Shown in pieces: positions 6,678 to 14,030 of a stretch of 29,189 nucleotides of DNA. Source of the DNA: a virus. The first letter of the stretch is position 1, and every line of letters starts with the position of its first letter. A model generated the notes under the pieces. It did not search any database and was not told the origin of the DNA. It saw nothing but the letters and a program-made list of their open reading frames with translations. The position numbers were made by a program, and so were the translations under genes. The stretch spans positions 1-29,189 of IMG/VR virus record IMGVR_UViG_3300035698_015804; one strand, written 5' to 3'.

Positions 6678-7204
6678 AATTTCAACGATATATGGATGAA
6701 GATGGACATATTGAAATTTTAACAAGTTGGGAATATCAAAATCAACTTCATGGATTTAAATCATTAGAAGAAATGTTTGATAAAGATGTTGAATTTGGTA
6801 AAGTAACAAATACTAAAGAGTTATTGATGGTAAACTTCAGCACAAGTAACGATAAATGGGCATTCAAAGCTAGTAGGGTATTAGGAGAAGATGATATATA
6901 TGGTATTTTATTTAATAAAGTAGGAGATAAACCTGAAAATATGTTTAATCCAAAGGGTGGTAGTGATTATACTGGTGATGTGTTTAGTGGTGTGTTCAGA
7001 TGTATTGAAAAATTGATAAAGGATAGAAATAGAAATGTAAATGGTATAGCCTTTAAAACTGTTGATAGGAAGTTGTTATCATTATATAAGAGAATGTCAA
7101 AATGGGTAGAAAAGAGATTCCCGAATTTTGTGTTTCAAAAGGAATTACATAAAAAAAACTCTACTGAATTCGTATTTATGAGAAAGGGGATTGAGATTAG
7201 ATGA
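6674..7204 (+). CDS. Targeting-peptide protein, family C (DVFSGV motif), unknown function
   Basis: The protein has 176 residues and opens MKFQRYMDED, a diverged leader with M-D-E in place of L/I-x-E. It is a paralogue of the gene at 5100: EEMFDKDVEFGK, WAFKASR, YTGDVFSGV, then a basic helix (LYKRMSKWVEKRFPNF) and a closing strand FVFMRKG. No active-site signature is seen. The end overlaps the next gene by ATGA. Confidence 0.68.
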   Translation: MKFQRYMDEDGHIEILTSWEYQNQLHGFKSLEEMFDKDVEFGKVTNTKELLMVNFSTSNDKWAFKASRVLGEDDIYGILFNKVGDKPENMFNPKGGSDYTGDVFSGVFRCIEKLIKDRNRNVNGIAFKTVDRKLLSLYKRMSKWVEKRFPNFVFQKELHKKNSTEFVFMRKGIEIR

Positions 7205-7932
7205 GACTAAAACAATACTTGAATGAGAAAAGGATTCGTAGATTTAGGTTTAAAAAGCAGAAGAAACGTATTGATCCTATAGTGCGCATAAAGAAGGCTG
7301 AATCTATAGTAAAGAAAGGGTTAGTTAAACTTACTAAAGAATTAAGTAGTGTAGGATGGAGTATTGAGTTCTTTGATCTTCTAAAAATCATGAGTTCAGT
7401 ATGGAAAAGGGATCGTATAAAGTTTATTCCTGATGAAGGATTGGTTCGTATGAAAGAATTAAAAAACGCCAAGTATATGGATTCTGGTGATACTGATATA
7501 GATGGTGATATAGAATTACAAATTACTACAAGAATTATGGATTATATTTCTAAAGAGCAAAACAAGGAAAGTTTATCCAGTATAAAGAATGAGTTTGCAC
7601 AAGAATTTGTTAGAGTGTTGTCTCATGAATTAGTACATAGAGCACAATGGCAATCTTATGGTGAGATAGTACATAAAAGCATTCTTAAAAATAGAAAGGT
7701 CAAGGATAGTTATGTACAGTATAAAGAGTACCTGAAATCTCCTCACGAAATGATGGCATACGCACAAGATGCAGCATATGAAATTTTTCAAAACAGAGAG
7801 CCTGGTATATACTATTTATATCAATATTGGTTTGATGATGAGCCAGAAGTCTTTAAAAGCTTTGTAAAAATAATGAAGAAATCCTATAAGAAAATCAGTG
7901 ATGGGGAAGAGTTGATAATCGAGGTTAGATAA
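7201..7932 (+). CDS. Zincin metallopeptidase-like protein with capsid-targeting-like N-terminus
   Basis: The protein has 243 residues and opens MRLKQYLNEK, followed by a very basic stretch (RIRRFRFKKQKKR). A zinc-binding HELVH lies at 142-146 in the context VLSHELVHRAQW. A further conserved-looking Glu lies in SPHEMMAYA (E183), fitting the HExxH plus distant Glu arrangement of zincins. I infer a metal-dependent peptidase; it could instead be an inactive fold relative. In a packaged, injected protein such an enzyme could cut a host defence or regulatory protein. No signal peptide is present, so cytoplasmic action after injection is more likely than secretion. Confidence 0.72.
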   Translation: MRLKQYLNEKRIRRFRFKKQKKRIDPIVRIKKAESIVKKGLVKLTKELSSVGWSIEFFDLLKIMSSVWKRDRIKFIPDEGLVRMKELKNAKYMDSGDTDIDGDIELQITTRIMDYISKEQNKESLSSIKNEFAQEFVRVLSHELVHRAQWQSYGEIVHKSILKNRKVKDSYVQYKEYLKSPHEMMAYAQDAAYEIFQNREPGIYYLYQYWFDDEPEVFKSFVKIMKKSYKKISDGEELIIEVR

Positions 7933-7934
7933 TT

Positions 7935-8249
7935 ATGAGATTTTTACAATACTTAAATGAAGAATTGTTTACAACAGGACAAACAGATACATGGGATAGT
8001 AAAAAATTTAAACCTCTTGAAGTTTTTATAAATCCTTCTAGAAGTGAATTAAGAGGAATATCAAAGCATGTTAGATATGTAATTGATAATAAAACTAAAA
8101 CACTTTATGCATGGAATGGTACATGGGCATTACATTCTGATGTATGGAAAAATATTCTAAAGAAGAAACTTAAAGATAGTAGAAATTTTGATGATGTTAC
8201 ATTAAGGCGTAGTAGTTATGCTACTGGTGATCGTTATCCTAATAGATAA
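7935..8249 (+). CDS. Targeting-peptide protein, last gene of the left cluster
   Basis: The protein has 104 residues and opens MRFLQYLNEELF. The body has a RYVIDNKTKTLYAWNGTWALHSDVW stretch that looks like two or three strands with Trp residues, then a Lys-rich helix. The strand text is reminiscent of family B (a W-containing hairpin), but the match is too weak to join them. It is the final plus-strand gene before the convergent uvsW gene; only 13 bases separate the two stops and no strong terminator hairpin is visible. Confidence 0.65.
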   Translation: MRFLQYLNEELFTTGQTDTWDSKKFKPLEVFINPSRSELRGISKHVRYVIDNKTKTLYAWNGTWALHSDVWKNILKKKLKDSRNFDDVTLRRSSYATGDRYPNR

Positions 8250-8262
8250 TAATCTGACACAA

Positions 8263-9693
8263 TCATAATTCTATTCTGTTACCCTCCTCTAACAATATTT
8301 CCTCAGTTTCAAATCCTTCAGAACCGTAATAACGAAACCTTACATTACCATGCTTGTTCAAGTATTTGGTGTGATCATGAATATCGAATATAATAGCACC
8401 TTCCTTCTTGTTAGCATGCTTCCTCAAAGCCCTACCTATACTTTGTAACACCCTTATCTTACTCATAAAAGGGCTCCCAAACACTATATACTTCAAATTA
8501 GGAATATTTATACCTTGTGCAAAAATGCCGTAGGTGGCAATCAGTATGATATCCTTACGTTTCATACACCTTTTACGCCATTTCTCCCTTTCTTCCACAT
8601 TATCCTTACCAGATAGGAACACAATTTCCTTTTTAGTTACCCCTTTAAGCCAATCCTTTAAGTAGTCTCCTTCCTTTTCTACTTTACCCACAAGTATAAG
8701 GACATTATGATCTAAAGAATTAACAATACTCTTAATCACATTCAACCTATAGTCATTAGTAAAAACAAAATCCTTAACTTCATTGTAATCTCCCTCAAAT
8801 TGGTTCTGATATTCAATATTGATAACCTTTACCGTGCATTTAGCTATGTAACCCTCTTCAGCAAGGAAGCCTGAGCTATAATCAGCAATTACAGGTCCTA
8901 AGTAGCTTAATGTATTGAGTAAATCTAATTTACCTTGATGAAGTGTGCCTGTAAAACCTAAACGATAATTGGCTAAACTATTAACTAAGATCTTTTTTAA
9001 GGAATGGGATTTCACTGAATGTGCCTCATCACATATAACACAATCATATAATTTTAGTTTATTGGGATTTTTAATTAATGTCTGCCACGTCGATATTACT
9101 ATGTTCTTATCCCATTCTTTAGCCTTTGCATACACCTTTCCTATAGAATACCTTTCACTCATTCCGTATTCTTCCATATCATTATAGAATTGCTCTACTA
9201 AAGATTTATTAGGGACTATAATGATGGACTGTTTTGCCTTTTTGTTTTCTAAAAGGGTTTTGAGGACATAAGCAATCACTAAACTTTTACCAGACGCAGT
9301 TGCCGATCTAATTATACCCTTAGTATACTTGAGGGATTTTTGGATGCAGTCCAATTGGAATGGGTAGGGTTTCAAGGAAAGGTCTTGTTTGATTTTGAGA
9401 GAAGGACCTTTGAATATAGATTTGACATCATCATCCATTACTAATGTTATACGGGGAAATGTTGTTTTGTTTACCCTCATAATTTCTGTAAGAAGCCCAT
9501 AAGGTAAAGAATTATCAGCTCTTATTAAACAGGTCTTACCATCCCAACCTCCAGATTTGAAAGCAGGCATCCAGTTATACCCATCAACGAGATAGGTAAA
9601 CTCTTTTTTGAGTAATTTTAAATAATCTTCATCTTCTGATTGAATCTGAATGTTAAGAAGGTCCCTACGGACTATATGAACTATGTTATCCAC
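8263..9693 (-). CDS. uvsW: UvsW-type superfamily 2 DNA helicase
   Basis: The protein has 476 residues from a GTG start at 9693, with AAAGGGA upstream. SF2 motifs are in order: Q-like FQLDCIQ (about 112), Walker A ATASGKS (131-137), DEAH (222-225), FTGT for motif III, ILIATYGIFAQGINIP, and motif VI QSIGRALRK. An N-terminal domain of about 100 residues precedes the helicase core, as in T4 UvsW. UvsW unwinds R-loops and branched DNA and switches T4 from origin- to recombination-dependent replication. Its neighbour two genes upstream looks like UvsY, which supports the assignment. Confidence 0.9.
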   Translation of the reverse strand: MDNIVHIVRRDLLNIQIQSEDEDYLKLLKKEFTYLVDGYNWMPAFKSGGWDGKTCLIRADNSLPYGLLTEIMRVNKTTFPRITLVMDDDVKSIFKGPSLKIKQDLSLKPYPFQLDCIQKSLKYTKGIIRSATASGKSLVIAYVLKTLLENKKAKQSIIIVPNKSLVEQFYNDMEEYGMSERYSIGKVYAKAKEWDKNIVISTWQTLIKNPNKLKLYDCVICDEAHSVKSHSLKKILVNSLANYRLGFTGTLHQGKLDLLNTLSYLGPVIADYSSGFLAEEGYIAKCTVKVINIEYQNQFEGDYNEVKDFVFTNDYRLNVIKSIVNSLDHNVLILVGKVEKEGDYLKDWLKGVTKKEIVFLSGKDNVEEREKWRKRCMKRKDIILIATYGIFAQGINIPNLKYIVFGSPFMSKIRVLQSIGRALRKHANKKEGAIIFDIHDHTKYLNKHGNVRFRYYGSEGFETEEILLEEGNRIEL

Positions 9694-9728
9694 TTACAAT
9701 CCCTTTCTTTCATTCTGTCCAAATTCTT

Positions 9729-10319
9729 TCATGTTACTATATGTTTCCAATTTTTACCATATTTTATACTACCTATTGTTGTTTTGGCTACATTATAAAT
9801 CTTAGAAATTTCCATATTTCCTTCACCTTTTTGTAATCTTTTCTTAATTTCTATAACTTCCTTTTCTGTAAGTTTAACAAGAGGATGTTTCTCTCCTACT
9901 CTACCATAACAAGGATTGTATATACCCTTTACATTAGCATGATTTTCTTTCATTTTTTTTATTGTTTTTTCGGAATGTTTTTTACCATACATAGGATTGT
10001 TTTTTCCTATATTATCATTTCCTCCCCAGGTAAGATTATATCCATTTTCAGTTTTAAAACTATGATATTGCTTTATATAATGGAATTCCATTTCATCTAA
10101 TTCTTCCTTAGATGAACATTCTTCAAGTATTTCCCATTCAAAATTTTCTTTCCCATACTTATTAAGAGCATTATGAAAATATATATTGTTATATTTAAGT
10201 GATTCTCTTAAATGTTCTAATTTCCTTTTATGTAAACCCTGAATAGTCTGACCTATATAGCATTTACGATTAATTTTATTAGTTGATTTATAAATTATTC
10301 CTAAAGGTTTTTCTTTCAT
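9729..10319 (-). CDS. GIY-YIG homing endonuclease with C-terminal DNA-binding repeats
   Basis: The protein has 196 residues from the ATG at 10319, chosen because AAGGAGC (10329-10335) sits 9 bases before it; a longer reading to 10403 has no such site. GIIY (7-10) and CYIGQT (20-25) form the GIY-YIG signature, followed by KRKLEHLRES and a Glu-rich EWEILEECSSKEELDEME region. NPMYGKKHSEKTIKKM and GEKHPLVKLTEKEVIEIKKR resemble NUMOD-type DNA-binding repeats, then a helix-turn-helix (MEISKIYNVAKTTIGSIK). It lies between uvsY and uvsW, the kind of recombination-gene site such selfish genes invade. Confidence 0.87.
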   Translation of the reverse strand: MKEKPLGIIYKSTNKINRKCYIGQTIQGLHKRKLEHLRESLKYNNIYFHNALNKYGKENFEWEILEECSSKEELDEMEFHYIKQYHSFKTENGYNLTWGGNDNIGKNNPMYGKKHSEKTIKKMKENHANVKGIYNPCYGRVGEKHPLVKLTEKEVIEIKKRLQKGEGNMEISKIYNVAKTTIGSIKYGKNWKHIVT

Positions 10320-10363
10320 TTTGATATAGCTCCTTATATAAATAGAATTGTATGGAGGGACAA

Positions 10364-10385
10364 TTTGGTAGATAGCTCCACCAAA
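10364..10385 (-). other. Hairpin in the leader of the GIY-YIG gene
   Basis: TTTGGT at 10364-10369 pairs with ACCAAA at 10380-10385 around a 10-base loop that contains a GGAGC copy on the minus strand. It lies about 45 bases upstream of the endonuclease start and could shape translation of its mRNA. Stem is only 6 bp, so support is modest. Confidence 0.35.
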
Positions 10386-10428
10386 CCGGATAAGTGGTAC
10401 CAAGCACCTATCCTTACCTTCATATATC

Positions 10429-10436
10429 TATTTATA
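10429..10436 (-). promoter_or_regulatory. T4-type late promoter box TATAAATA
   Basis: The minus strand reads TATAAATA exactly, the T4 late promoter -10 consensus recognised by the gp55 sigma factor. It lies in the uvsY to endonuclease gap, outside coding sequence, about 110 bases upstream of the endonuclease ATG. T4 homing endonuclease genes are often put under late promoters, so this fits. The box is short and AT-rich, so chance cannot be excluded. Confidence 0.5.
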
Positions 10437-10454
10437 TTTTTAAGCTAAAATTAT

Positions 10455-10871
10455 TCATATTCCTCTCCTTTCATTTTCGGAAAATACTTTAATATTCCAA
10501 CCCATTTGTTTCAATCCAGACATACACATTTGAAAAAATTCCACTTTTACCTTCTGTTTCCTTAATATACCTTTCATTTGCTTTACTTTCTTATCTTTTG
10601 GGAGATAATACTTTTCAATTTCTGTCTTTGTTAAACCTCTATCTTCATCAAATCTATAGTGATCATAACACTCTCCAGCAAGCACTTCCATTAACTCTTC
10701 CAGTTTTTCATATGCCATTTTCTCTCTGTTGTATAAATCTTGGTATTTTATTACCTGGAAAGCATTTTCTTTTAGCTTCTCCTGAAGGTCTAATTCATTA
10801 AAAGACACCATCTCCAATATGGGATGTTCTTTCATCAATTCTCTTAATATTACTTCTCTCTCATCTTCCAT
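10455..10871 (-). CDS. uvsY: UvsY-like recombination mediator
   Basis: The protein has 138 residues, matching T4 UvsY (137). It is helical, with a DLQEKL opening, LYNREKMAYEKLEELMEVL, and the region YRFDEDRGLTKTEIEKYYLPKDKKVKQM that parallels the UvsY Y-x-R/F-D...M-x-x-x-E-x-x...D-K-x-V segment; the C-terminal FFQMCMSGLKQMGWNIK corresponds to the UvsY LDFCSGALDAIKSRGF helix. UvsY loads the UvsX recombinase onto gp32-covered single-stranded DNA. UvsX is not in this window. No Shine-Dalgarno site precedes the ATG and the -10 box lies 6 bases upstream, so the mRNA may be leaderless. Confidence 0.75.
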   Translation of the reverse strand: MEDEREVILRELMKEHPILEMVSFNELDLQEKLKENAFQVIKYQDLYNREKMAYEKLEELMEVLAGECYDHYRFDEDRGLTKTEIEKYYLPKDKKVKQMKGILRKQKVKVEFFQMCMSGLKQMGWNIKVFSENERRGI

Positions 10872-10877
10872 TTACAT

Positions 10878-10906
10878 AATATAACACATTCGTACAGTAT
10901 TGTAAA
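10878..10906 (-). promoter_or_regulatory. Sigma-70-like promoter for uvsY
   Basis: On the minus strand, TTTACA (10906-10901) and TATATT (10883-10878) are 17 bp apart. Transcription would begin close to base 10871, the A of the uvsY ATG. The -35 lies inside the palindrome at 10900-10918. Confidence 0.6.
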
Positions 10907-10918
10907 CTTGATTTACAA
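10900..10918. promoter_or_regulatory. 19-bp palindrome covering both divergent -35 boxes (operator candidate)
   Basis: TTGTAAA and TTTACAA form perfect 7-bp arms around CTTGA. The left arm contains the -35 of the minus-strand promoter and the right arm the -35 of the plus-strand promoter. A dimeric repressor or activator bound here would control both directions at once. The symmetry partly follows from both promoters using TTTACA, but the arms extend beyond it. Confidence 0.5.
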
Positions 10919-10940
10919 CTTCAGAATTTTAGTGTATAAT
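10912..10940 (+). promoter_or_regulatory. Sigma-70-like promoter for the plus-strand replication block
   Basis: TTTACA (10912-10917), a 17-bp spacer and a perfect TATAAT (10935-10940). This is a strong host-type promoter ahead of the gene at 10978 and probably of the long plus-strand operon behind it. Confidence 0.7.
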
Positions 10941-10977
10941 AATTGTATGAATATTTATGAAAGGAGTGTTGATAGTG

Positions 10978-11346
10978 ATGATGGAATTGGAATTGGAATG
11001 TTACGCTGTAATTAGGAAAGGTAATAAATGGTCATTAGGGAAGATTGAAGGCTTAGAATTCATATCTCATAAGAAGATAAAAAAATTAGGTGATGTAAAA
11101 GATGTGTCCTCATATGTTTCCCTCAAAAAATATTTGGCTGACAATGAAATGGATGCTTCATTAGAGGGATTTATATTAAAAGAGATGGAATGTGATAGTA
11201 TGTATATTCTAACAAGTGAAAAATCATATGAATGGGATAAGAATTGGTGGAAGGAGTACAATGCTGAATGTATGAAATGTTCTAAGGACTGCAAACAAAG
11301 TTATTTAGCCGATATATGGAGTTGTAAAGATTATGACGGAGAGTAA
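10978..11346 (+). CDS. Cysteine-containing hypothetical protein, first gene of the plus-strand block
   Basis: The protein has 122 residues from the ATG at 10978. AAGGAG (10961-10966) lies 11 bases upstream, so GTG at 10975 or ATG at 10981 are also possible. The earlier ATG at 10957 would place that site inside the gene. The N-terminal part reads as a small alpha/beta domain; the C-terminus carries C-x-x-C-x-x-x-C and another Cys (NAECMKCSKDC, WSC), which may bind metal. Its position directly behind the strong promoter suggests early expression. No family recognised. Confidence 0.6.
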   Translation: MMELELECYAVIRKGNKWSLGKIEGLEFISHKKIKKLGDVKDVSSYVSLKKYLADNEMDASLEGFILKEMECDSMYILTSEKSYEWDKNWWKEYNAECMKCSKDCKQSYLADIWSCKDYDGE

Positions 11347-11662
11347 AATTACAGAATATCCAAATGGTGATAAAAAATGGTACTTAAATGGTAAACTTCA
11401 TAGAACAGATGGTCCTGCTATAGAATGTATTAATGGTGATAAGGAATGGTACTTGAATGGTGAACATCATAGAGGAGACGGACTTCCCGCTATAGAATAT
11501 ATAGATAGTACTAAAATATGGTGCCTGAATAATGAACTTCATAGGGAAGATGGCCCTGCTATAGAATATGCTAATGGTGATAAAAGATGGTTCCTAAATG
11601 GTAAACCAGTAACGCAAAACGAAGTAGAATGGAATGCTATAAAGGACTTATTTGTGCTATGA
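11333..11662 (+). CDS. MORN-like repeat protein
   Basis: The protein has 109 residues and four repeats of about 24 residues of the form NGDK-x-WYLNG-(K/E)-x-HR-x-DGPAIE, a W/Y-x-NG beta-hairpin repeat seen in many phage and giant-virus proteins and akin to MORN repeats. The C-terminus ends the array with KRWFLNGKPVTQNEVEW. It overlaps the previous gene by 14 bases and the helicase gene by 4. MORN-like repeats bind lipids or proteins in other settings; here the function is unknown. Confidence 0.75.
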   Translation: MTESKITEYPNGDKKWYLNGKLHRTDGPAIECINGDKEWYLNGEHHRGDGLPAIEYIDSTKIWCLNNELHREDGPAIEYANGDKRWFLNGKPVTQNEVEWNAIKDLFVL

Positions 11663-13059
11663 TAGAAAAGAATTTAGATAGTGATTTCCTTGAGAAACTT
11701 ATGATCAAGGCTATGTTAGTGGACAAAAGGTTCCTTGCCATATGTTCTTCTGTGTTTGAACCTGAATACTTTGATAATTCCTCCGCTTCTGCAATATTCA
11801 AATACACTTCCGACTACTTAGAAGAATATAATGGTATACCAGAAATGCTATCCATAATAAATTCCACTAAAGATGGTGATAGACAAGAGATAAAGGATTT
11901 TCTATCTGATGTGAATTCTGTTGATTTTAATATATCTAAGAATTATGATTTTCTATTCACCCAAACTAATGGATACCTTAAAGTCCAATCATTAAAAAAA
12001 GCAATCATGGATTCTGTTAATATTATTGATGAGGGTTCTGATGTAGAAGCTATAAGAGAAAAAATTGAAAATGCTCTATCTAAAGACCTTAAAATAGATT
12101 TGGGTTTGAAATATTTTGAGGATTTAGGGGAGCGTTTAAGAAGAATATTTACAGCAAGTAACATAAGGGTGCCCACATTTTTTCCTGTTTTTGATGAATT
12201 TATTTCAGGGGGGTTTCCACCATTCACATTATCAGTTTTGGTTGCTCGTATACATGGATTTAAGTCAAACCTACTAGCCAATTTTGCTACCCGCCAAGTA
12301 TTACATGGTAAGAATGTAGTACTCATGACCCTTGAAATGGCACAAGATGCTTTCGCTCAAAGGTTTGACTCAATTTATTCCTTATCTGATATCAATAGAA
12401 TGTATGTATCTGATGCGTATAAGATAAAATTAACCAAGGCTCTAAAGGAAGTAAAGGCAACGGAAGGAAGAGGTGAATTATTCATTAAGCAATTCCCTAC
12501 TGGTGATGCTTCCGTGAGAGATTTTAAAACATACCTAAGAGAGTTACTGATAAGGGATATAAAGCCTGATATTTTGATGTGTGATTATATAAATCTTATG
12601 AAACCCGCAATGAAAGGTAATGAGGGTATATATTCTTCTGTTAAAAGGATAGCGGAAGAACTTCGTGCTCTAAGTTTTGAATTTGAAGTTCCCGTTTTAT
12701 CAGTAAGTCAATTAAACAGAGAGGGAGGGTTTGTAGGATTTGAAGAATTGAGTTTTAATTATATAGCAGAATCATTAGGATTACCGGCAACAGCGGATTT
12801 TATGGCTATAATGGGTGTTGATGAGGATAGTTTAGTATATGAATCTGAACTGCATGGAAAGATAGTAAAGAATAGACTTGGAGGTAGAGTGGGGGAAAGG
12901 TTTACTATGTATTACGATTCTAGAACTCTAAAGATGTGGGATGAGTCGGAACTTAATGATTGGATTTTAGCAGGGGGAAAATCTGGAGATGAAAGAAATT
13001 TATTTGAGCCAGGAGAAAGAGGAAGGCAAACAAACGGAAGGAGAAGAAATGCCAATTAA
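11659..13059 (+). CDS. DnaB/gp41-type replicative DNA helicase
   Basis: The protein has 466 residues from the ATG at 11659, which overlaps the upstream stop (ATGA); T4 gp41 has 475. An N-terminal helical domain is followed by the RecA-like ATPase: GGFPPFTLSVLVARIHGFKS in the Walker A place, VVLMTLEMAQDAFAQR with the conserved Glu, Walker B ILMCDYINLM, and VLSVSQLNREGGFVG. It should unwind the lagging-strand template 5' to 3' at the fork together with primase. The Walker A is odd: ARIHGFKS keeps Lys-Ser but lacks the usual G before K and the first Gly. Primase is not in the window. Confidence 0.85.
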   Translation: MIEKNLDSDFLEKLMIKAMLVDKRFLAICSSVFEPEYFDNSSASAIFKYTSDYLEEYNGIPEMLSIINSTKDGDRQEIKDFLSDVNSVDFNISKNYDFLFTQTNGYLKVQSLKKAIMDSVNIIDEGSDVEAIREKIENALSKDLKIDLGLKYFEDLGERLRRIFTASNIRVPTFFPVFDEFISGGFPPFTLSVLVARIHGFKSNLLANFATRQVLHGKNVVLMTLEMAQDAFAQRFDSIYSLSDINRMYVSDAYKIKLTKALKEVKATEGRGELFIKQFPTGDASVRDFKTYLRELLIRDIKPDILMCDYINLMKPAMKGNEGIYSSVKRIAEELRALSFEFEVPVLSVSQLNREGGFVGFEELSFNYIAESLGLPATADFMAIMGVDEDSLVYESELHGKIVKNRLGGRVGERFTMYYDSRTLKMWDESELNDWILAGGKSGDERNLFEPGERGRQTNGRRRNAN

Positions 13060-13213
13060 AAAGGTAATAGGTGCTCTTTTATTAATGATGACCTTGGTAA
13101 TAGCTAATTCATGGTTGTTTATTGTATTGGGTTTTGGTGCTCTTGTTCATCTTTATAGTATATTATTGGTGATTTTCATGGGAGTAGTTGGAATATATTG
13201 GTTATTCTCATGA
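13049..13213 (+). CDS. Small two-helix membrane protein
   Basis: The protein has 54 residues from the ATG at 13049, inside the 3' end of the helicase gene and preceded by AGGAGA. It opens MPIKKVIG, then two hydrophobic segments fill the rest (about 6-26 and 30-52). It is followed by a 4-base overlap with the Mom-like gene. Possible roles are inner-membrane association or a holin-like function, but nothing in the sequence decides. Confidence 0.6.
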   Translation: MPIKKVIGALLLMMTLVIANSWLFIVLGFGALVHLYSILLVIFMGVVGIYWLFS

Positions 13214-13872
13214 AAGAAACTAATCAAACATATGTAGATGTTTCCAGAGTCAATGTGTTTCCTATAACTTGTAAGGATGCTAAACCTATAATAGTTAATA
13301 ATCATTACTCTCATAAATGGACTTCTTGTAGGTATGCTTATGGTGTTTATTATGATGAAATATTGATAGGTTGTGTTGTGTATGGCCCACCTGTAGGAAG
13401 ACAAGTAGTTGATTCCATTACCAAAACAATACCTTTAGAAAGAAAAGGAGTTATGGAGCTTACTCGTCTTTGGGTAGCTGATGGTTATGGTACTAATATT
13501 GAGTCTTATAGCATAGGTCAGACCTTCAAATATCTAAGAAAGGGAGGTATAAAGGTAATAATATCATATGCTGACCCTAATGTAGGGCATCTTGGTAAAA
13601 TATATCAAGCAACAAATTTTATATATCAAGGTAATCAAATAATGTTGGTAACGGCATACAAGTTTACAGTTAAAGGAGAAGTTCTACATCCAAGAACAGT
13701 GGTTGCTCGTTATGGAAGTATAAAGGATGTGGTATTGAGAGAAGTCGATCCCAATTACACAAAGAAAGAGGATTTAAGGAAGCATCGTTACATTTATATA
13801 TTGGCAGGTAAGAAGGAAAGAAAGGCTATAATAGATGATCTTAAACATGAAAAGAAGGAGTATGTAAAATGA
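13210..13872 (+). CDS. Mom-like DNA adenine modification protein (GNAT fold)
   Basis: The protein has 220 residues from the ATG at 13210 (ATGA overlap with the upstream stop). The pattern follows phage Mu Mom and its relatives: IIVNNHYS (about 27-34), GVYYDEILIGCVVYGPP, ELTRLWVADGYGTNIES (83-99), VIISYADPNVGHLGKIYQAT (116-135) and NFIYQG. Mom converts adenine in DNA to N6-carbamoylmethyl-adenine, protecting phage DNA against many restriction enzymes. No Com-like zinc-finger regulator is seen next to it. The fold assignment is strong; the exact chemical modification is inferred from the family. Confidence 0.82.
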   Translation: MKETNQTYVDVSRVNVFPITCKDAKPIIVNNHYSHKWTSCRYAYGVYYDEILIGCVVYGPPVGRQVVDSITKTIPLERKGVMELTRLWVADGYGTNIESYSIGQTFKYLRKGGIKVIISYADPNVGHLGKIYQATNFIYQGNQIMLVTAYKFTVKGEVLHPRTVVARYGSIKDVVLREVDPNYTKKEDLRKHRYIYILAGKKERKAIIDDLKHEKKEYVK

Positions 13873-14030
13873 AGTTTAAATATTTAGTGTTAGGGAATCA
13901 TCCTATATCGAAATATGTTAATAAGAGATGTTTAACGGGAGAAGAAGCAAATAATGTAAAGAATGAATTAGTAGCTATAGGATATGAAGTCATAATAGAA
14001 ACTATAAAGGAGGAGAACAATGAAAGATAA
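13869..14030 (+). CDS. Short hypothetical protein
   Basis: The protein has 53 residues, opening MKFKYLVLGNHPISKYV. It overlaps the Mom-like gene by 4 bases and the next gene by 11, and is preceded by AAGAAGGAG, so it fits the operon pattern and is very probably translated. Beta-alpha layout with a final strand (YEVIIETIKEE). No family recognised. Confidence 0.6.
   Translation: MKFKYLVLGNHPISKYVNKRCLTGEEANNVKNELVAIGYEVIIETIKEENNER

Noticed and set aside
10334-10423. 29-codon minus-strand ORF in the endonuclease leader
   Set aside because: Sits directly after the late promoter box without a ribosome site and has no recognisable content; could be a leader peptide but support is too thin.
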